From: Sulfuricurvum sp.
GTDB taxonomy: Bacteria; Campylobacterota; Campylobacteria; Campylobacterales; Sulfurimonadaceae
Reading direction: 5' to 3'
NCBI GenBank assembly: GCA_030679635.1
Contig: JAUXSZ010000012.1
Span: 1 to 10,330 of the forward strand
Length of the DNA: 10,330 nt
Shown here piece by piece: positions 6,925 to 10,330 of the stretch. The notes under the pieces were generated by a model. The model did no database searches. It was not told the origin of the DNA and saw only the letters and a program-made list of their open reading frames with translations. The translations under genes and the position numbers were made by a program. Numbering within the stretch: position 1 is the first letter of the stretch; the number at the start of each line of letters is the position of its first letter.

Positions 6925-6930
6925 AGTATA
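6925..6930 (-). promoter_or_regulatory. Candidate -10 element for nnr-purN-thiG
   Basis: TATACT on the minus strand (5 of 6 to the consensus) lies 29-34 bases before the nnr ATG. Initiation would fall near 6918, leaving a leader of about 22 nt that includes the AGG ribosome binding site. No recognisable -35 is present, which is common in Campylobacterota. It overlaps the plus-strand -10 for kdsD. Confidence 0.45.
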
Positions 6931-6933
6931 ATT
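6928..6933 (+). promoter_or_regulatory. Candidate -10 element for kdsD
   Basis: A perfect TATAAT ends six bases before the A of the kdsD ATG (6939). No good -35 lies 16-18 bp upstream (CTGTTT at best). If used, transcription would begin at or next to the start codon, giving a leaderless mRNA. The bases ATAATTAT here are a perfect palindrome, so the same core can serve both strands. Confidence 0.5.
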
Positions 6934-6938
6934 ATTTT

Positions 6939-7907
6939 ATGAATAACGATTATATCGCAATAGCCAAAAAGACACTTGAAATCGAAGCGCAATCCTTGCG
7001 TGAAGCGGTGGAAAAAATAGGGGATGAGATCACCCGAACCGTAGAGATTATCTTAGCATGCCGCGGAAAACTGGTCATTACGGGCGTCGGTAAATCAGGG
7101 CTCATCGGAGCCAAGATCGCCGCCACGTTTGCCTCCACAGGGACACCGAGCTTTTTTCTCCATCCTACCGAAGCGCTTCACGGCGACTTGGGGATGATTG
7201 GGAAAGAGGATGTGGTTCTGGCCATCAGTTACAGCGGCGAGAGCGAAGAACTCAGCTCGATTCTGCCGCACATCAAACGCTTTAATATCCCCCTTATCGG
7301 GATGACCCGAAACGGTGAGTCGACGCTGGGACGTTACAGTGACGAAGTGATCAACATCAACGTAACCCAAGAAGCGTGTCCTCTGGACATCGCCCCGACG
7401 AGTTCGACGACGCTGACGCTTGCTATGGGAGATGCTCTTGCCGTCTGTTTGATGAAGGCACGAAATTTCCAAAAAGAGGATTTTGCGTCGTTTCATCCGG
7501 GCGGCGCGTTGGGGAGAAAGCTGTTTGTTAAAGTCAGTGATTTGATGCGTACTCAAAATCTCCCGATTGTGGATGAAAATACCCCCCTCAAAGAAGCGAT
7601 TTTAACGCTGAGCGAGGGAAGATTGGGGACCGTAATGCTCACCGACTCTCAGGGAAAACTCTCAGGCCTTTTGAGTGACGGGGACATTCGCCGCGCTTTG
7701 ATGCATGCCGATTTTTCACTGGAAACTCCTGCCTCCGTCTATGCGACCCATAATCCGTTTACGATTAACGATGCAACGTTATTGGCATCCGATGCTCTCG
7801 TACTCATCGAGAATAAAAAAATCCAGTTGCTGGTGGTCACCGAACCTTCCGGCGTTATACAAGGTGTTTTGCACCTTCATACTCTTGTGGAAGCAGGTAT
7901 CTCATGA
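6939..7907 (+). CDS. kdsD: D-arabinose 5-phosphate isomerase (KdsD/KpsF family)
   Basis: A 322-residue protein with an N-terminal SIS domain (about 30-175) and two CBS domains (about 200-320), the full KdsD/KpsF/GutQ layout. It converts ribulose 5-phosphate to arabinose 5-phosphate, the first step to KDO for lipopolysaccharide or capsule. Lys52 (GVGKSG), His81 (ALHGDLG), Glu104, Glu145 and His186 (FHPGGALGRKL) align, with a constant offset of seven, to residues recalled as the active site of E. coli KdsD. I chose ATG 6939 over the longer open frame from 6765, because that extension runs antisense through nnr and its residues match nothing in the family; MNNDYIAIAKKTLEIEA is a typical start. 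A GGAG lies 12 bases upstream, rather far. The stop overlaps the next gene's ATG. Confidence 0.95.
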   Translation: MNNDYIAIAKKTLEIEAQSLREAVEKIGDEITRTVEIILACRGKLVITGVGKSGLIGAKIAATFASTGTPSFFLHPTEALHGDLGMIGKEDVVLAISYSGESEELSSILPHIKRFNIPLIGMTRNGESTLGRYSDEVININVTQEACPLDIAPTSSTTLTLAMGDALAVCLMKARNFQKEDFASFHPGGALGRKLFVKVSDLMRTQNLPIVDENTPLKEAILTLSEGRLGTVMLTDSQGKLSGLLSDGDIRRALMHADFSLETPASVYATHNPFTINDATLLASDALVLIENKKIQLLVVTEPSGVIQGVLHLHTLVEAGIS

Positions 7908-8959
7908 TGCGTTTAAACAAATTTATCGCCCACTACTCGACCTATTCGCGTCGTGAAGCGGATCAAGCAATTTTGGACGGTTATGTCCGTATTGATGGGG
8001 AGATTGAAAAAAATCCTGCCATCCAAGTCGATGAGCGTCGTGCCGACGTCAGCATAAGCGGCAACAAGGTGACCGCACAGGATCAATTCACCGTGATCGT
8101 GTATAACAAACCGCGCGGTGAGTTAGTGACGAAAAAAGATCCGCAAGGACGTAAAACGATCTACGATTCCCTCTCTAAAAATTATCGCCACTTTATCCCT
8201 GTAGGGCGATTGGATTATGCGTCTGAGGGGTTGTTGCTTCTCACCGATGCGTCACGTGTTGCCACGGCACTCATGACCTCCAAGATGGAGCGTGTCTACC
8301 GTATCAAGATCAAAGGTGCCGTAAGCGAAGCGATGAAAGTCGCGATGGGTGAGGGGCTGGAGCTCGAAGACGCAACGGCGGGGGCTCATGAGCACTCAAA
8401 AGTGGAGTCGATGAGTTTCGCCCCTTTTTATGCCTATCAAGTGCAAAAAGACCAAGGGGATTATTCGATCCTTAAAGTAGCGATCGGCGAGGGGCAAAAT
8501 CGTGAGCTTCGCCGCTTTTTCGCCCATTTCGGTGTCGAAGTGGTTGACCTCAAGCGTCTGAGTTTCGGCGGTATCGATTTGAACAATCTTCCCACGGGAA
8601 AAGTGCGATTTTTGGAACGCAATGAGTACACCTCTTTGAGAGGATTTGTGGACGGCATCGAGAGAACAGCTACGCTCAAAGAGAAGCAAAAACCGGCACA
8701 GAGCCCTTTTGGAAAAGAGAGAAGCACCTCAGAGAAGGGGAGCTATACCAAAGATAAAAGCAGCGATGAAAAAGGGGCTTTCGGAAACGATAAGAGCCGA
8801 TCTGAAAAACCTGCTTTTACGAAAGAGAAAGCGAAGCCGGAAAAAAGAGCCTTTACGAAAGATAAGAGCAAGGCTAAAGCGAAGCCGGAAACCGATAGCT
8901 TCAGCACCAACAAATACAATCCAGAGAAAAAATACGCAATGGGGGGTCGAAAGAAATGA
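7904..8959 (+). CDS. RsuA/RluB-family pseudouridine synthase with repeat tail
   Basis: A 351-residue RNA-modifying enzyme. An N-terminal S4 RNA-binding domain (about 2-60, MRLNKFIAHYSTYSRREAD) is followed by the catalytic domain (about 62-250) with motif GRLDYASEGLLLLT, whose Asp104 should be the nucleophile, and with GQNRELRRFF. It isomerises a specific uridine in rRNA; RluB-type 23S rRNA activity is likeliest, but RsuA, RluE or RluF specificity is not excluded. Residues from about 256 on form a Lys/Glu/Ser-rich, probably disordered tail made of 12-residue repeats. The start overlaps the kdsD stop; ATGATG offers starts at 7904 and 7907, and AGG six bases before 7904 favours the first. The stop overlaps the ATG of the yjbQ-like gene. 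Confidence 0.92.
   Translation: MMRLNKFIAHYSTYSRREADQAILDGYVRIDGEIEKNPAIQVDERRADVSISGNKVTAQDQFTVIVYNKPRGELVTKKDPQGRKTIYDSLSKNYRHFIPVGRLDYASEGLLLLTDASRVATALMTSKMERVYRIKIKGAVSEAMKVAMGEGLELEDATAGAHEHSKVESMSFAPFYAYQVQKDQGDYSILKVAIGEGQNRELRRFFAHFGVEVVDLKRLSFGGIDLNNLPTGKVRFLERNEYTSLRGFVDGIERTATLKEKQKPAQSPFGKERSTSEKGSYTKDKSSDEKGAFGNDKSRSEKPAFTKEKAKPEKRAFTKDKSKAKAKPETDSFSTNKYNPEKKYAMGGRKK
8708..8932 (+). repeat. Degenerate 36-bp tandem repeat encoding a 12-residue motif
   Basis: The C-terminal tail of the pseudouridine synthase has an aromatic residue at 269, 281, 293, 305, 317 and 333, exactly 12 apart for the first five. Each unit approximates (F/Y)-T-K-(D/E)-K-S-x-x-E-K-x-A. The DNA is diverged, but a 16-bp exact direct repeat starting AAAGCGAAGCC is found at 8828-8843 and 8876-8891. 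Confidence 0.75.
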
Positions 8960-9354
8960 AAACACTCAAGTTTCCAACCAGTCATAAAACTCAGGTGATG
9001 GACATTACGGCAGAAGTCAAAGAAGCGGTCATTACCTCAGGGATCAAAGAAGGGATATGCGTCGTATTTACGCCGCATACTACGGGAAGCGTATTTGTCT
9101 TTGAAAACGCCGATCCGAACTTGCGCCGAGATCTTTTGATGGCATTGAGTAAAGTAATCCCCAGTGATGTATTGTATTCTCATGTCGGTGACAATGCTGC
9201 AGCGCATCTTAAATCATCGCGTATGGGGGTATCGGTCAGTATTCCGGTGGTTGACGGACGTCCGATTTTTGGAAAATGGCAGGGGATCTTTTTCGGCGAG
9301 TTTGACGGTCCTCGGCAGCTGCGCGAAGTAATGATCAAGGTCATTGCAGGTTAA
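8956..9354 (+). CDS. YjbQ/UPF0047 family protein
   Basis: A 132-residue protein of typical family length with the conserved core intact: VVFTPHTTGSV (residues 36-46), DPNLRRD, YSHVGDNAAAHLK (His76, Asn80, His84) and the C-terminal signature GKWQGIFFGEFDGPR (106-120). The family is a small single-domain trimeric fold with clustered His residues that may bind a metal. The E. coli member YjbQ was reported to have weak thiamine-phosphate synthase activity, so family entries are often named secondary thiamine-phosphate synthase; the true role is unsettled. Its ATG overlaps the preceding stop codon, and rarA follows after one base, so it is in the middle of the plus-strand operon. A G-rich run about ten bases upstream is at best a weak ribosome binding site. 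Confidence 0.94.
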   Translation: MKTLKFPTSHKTQVMDITAEVKEAVITSGIKEGICVVFTPHTTGSVFVFENADPNLRRDLLMALSKVIPSDVLYSHVGDNAAAHLKSSRMGVSVSIPVVDGRPIFGKWQGIFFGEFDGPRQLREVMIKVIAG

Positions 9355-9355
9355 A

Positions 9356-10330
9356 GTGGCCGATTACACCTATCTTCTCCGCCCCAAAACGTTTGATGAG
9401 GTAGTAGGGCAATCTCACCTCTGCTCAATCGAAGCCCCATTGCGCTCTCTAACCCAAAGCGGTAGTTTGACCCACAGTTTTTTTTACGGACCTCCAGGAT
9501 CCGGTAAGACGACATTGGCCCGTATCATTGCCAGTGTTATGGGATATCCCTTTTACGAATTCAACGCCACCTCCCTTAAAATCGATAGCTTGCGCAAAAT
9601 ATTTGACCAATACGAAAACACACTGGAAAAGCCGCTTATTTTTATCGATGAGGTGCACCGTCTGGCCAAGAATCAGCAAGAGGTGTTATTGCCGGTTATG
9701 GAAAAGAACAGTGTGTTAGTCATAGGTGCATCGACCGAAAATCCCTATTTTTCGTTAACTGCGGCGATGCGATCGCGCTCTTTGCTGTTTGAATTGCATA
9801 CGATAGGTTTTGAAGCGTTAGCCGATTTGTTAGCACTTGCATGTTCAAAAGAAAACATAGAAATAGAAGATGAGGGGAGAGATTATCTCATCGCAAGCTC
9901 GGGGGGCGATGCACGGGCGATGCTGAAACTCCTTGAAGTTGCCCAGGCGCTGAAGAAACCAATAACCCTGAGTCTTCTTAAATCGCTACGTCCGGCAGCG
10001 CAGAGTTTGGGCAGTTCGGAAGCGGGTGTCCATTACGATTTGGCTTCTGCCCTGATCAAAAGTATTCGGGGGTCTGATGCGGATGCTGCGATCTATTATC
10101 TCGCCCGTTTGATAGAGGGGGGCGAACCGCCTGAATTTATCGCCAGACGGCTGGTCATTCTTTCCAGTGAAGATGTCGGAAATGCCAATCCTCAAGCCTT
10201 AACGTTATGCACCTCTGCCATGATGAGTGTTAAACAAATCGGCTATCCGGAAGCGCGGATCATCCTCGCCCAAGCGGTTATTTATCTGTGTGCTTCTCCC
10301 AAATCCAATACGGCCTATATGGCGATCAAT
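9356..10330 (+). CDS. rarA: Replication-associated recombination protein RarA (MgsA), 3'-partial
   Basis: From a GTG start at 9356, one base after the yjbQ-like stop, an open frame of 325 codons runs off the right edge. AGGT five bases before the GTG supports this start, and the encoded MADYTYLLRPKTFDEVVGQ matches the usual RarA beginning; no ATG is placed suitably. AAA+ motifs follow in order: Walker A GPPGSGKTT (45-53), Walker B LIFIDEVHR (94-102), sensor 1 in IGASTENPYF (123-132), Arg-finger region AAMRSRSLLFEL (136-147), sensor 2 GGDARAM (183-189), then the RarA/WRNIP1-specific segment with EDVGNANPQAL and the start of the tetramerisation part. RarA acts at stalled replication forks, related in sequence to clamp-loader subunits. 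Roughly the last 65 or more residues are outside the window. Confidence 0.95.
   Translation, partial: MADYTYLLRPKTFDEVVGQSHLCSIEAPLRSLTQSGSLTHSFFYGPPGSGKTTLARIIASVMGYPFYEFNATSLKIDSLRKIFDQYENTLEKPLIFIDEVHRLAKNQQEVLLPVMEKNSVLVIGASTENPYFSLTAAMRSRSLLFELHTIGFEALADLLALACSKENIEIEDEGRDYLIASSGGDARAMLKLLEVAQALKKPITLSLLKSLRPAAQSLGSSEAGVHYDLASALIKSIRGSDADAAIYYLARLIEGGEPPEFIARRLVILSSEDVGNANPQALTLCTSAMMSVKQIGYPEARIILAQAVIYLCASPKSNTAYMAIN

Noticed and set aside
6765..6938. 58-codon N-terminal extension of kdsD from an ATG at 6765
   Set aside because: It overlaps the nnr coding region antisense, has no family similarity, and the family start is well matched at 6939.
7095..7556. 153-codon minus-strand open frame inside kdsD
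   Set aside because: It is a shadow frame antisense to the conserved SIS domain; composition is Arg-rich and non-protein-like.
1..10330. A defence, toxin-antitoxin, CRISPR or other new accessory system
   Set aside because: All substantial open frames fit known housekeeping or signalling families and the gaps are short; no array, transposase or unexplained gene remains.

Overview
The window looks like a chromosomal housekeeping segment from a Campylobacterota bacterium (Epsilonproteobacteria), most like a Sulfuricurvum/Sulfurimonas-type organism. That placement is an inference from base composition, very tight gene packing with ATGA stop/start overlaps, an Aer-like PAS domain with an RHPD motif in a sensor kinase, a KpsF-type isomerase, and the general look of the proteins. 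No database search was possible. There are ten protein genes (two cut by the window edges), five tRNA genes, and several promoter and terminator signals. I see no insertion sequence, phage gene, CRISPR array or rRNA.

Layout. (1) Positions 1-2147, plus strand: a membrane-bound hybrid histidine kinase (5' end outside the window) overlapping a small stand-alone Hpt protein; together they supply all the phosphotransfer domains of a relay except the output regulator. (2) 2153-3511, minus strand: an APC-superfamily amino-acid permease, convergent with the Hpt gene; a hairpin usable in both directions lies across the two stop codons. (3) 3631-4146, minus strand: a tRNA cluster in transcription order Pro(TGG)-His(GTG)-Arg(TCG)-Arg(TCT)-Leu(TAG), all with encoded CCA, driven by a perfect-consensus sigma-70 promoter placed directly behind thiG. 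(4) 4233-6896, minus strand: a compact set, nnr (NAD(P)HX repair) - purN (purine synthesis) - thiG (thiazole synthesis). (5) 6939-10330, plus strand: a second compact set, kdsD (arabinose-5-phosphate isomerase) - RsuA/RluB-family pseudouridine synthase - YjbQ-family protein - rarA (cut by the right edge, GTG start). The two sets diverge from a 42-bp gap holding overlapping -10 elements.

How the genes relate. Most neighbours are functionally unrelated housekeeping genes held together by compact transcription. Two links can be argued: purN lies on the path to AIR, the precursor of the thiamine pyrimidine, and sits next to thiG, which makes the thiamine thiazole; and YjbQ-family proteins have been linked to thiamine-phosphate synthase activity. 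I found no convincing evidence of a new defence, mobile or otherwise undescribed system. The most interesting signals are small: a 12-bp inverted repeat enclosing tRNA-His, the shared divergent promoter with a possibly leaderless kdsD mRNA, and an exactly 12-residue-periodic repeat tail on the pseudouridine synthase.
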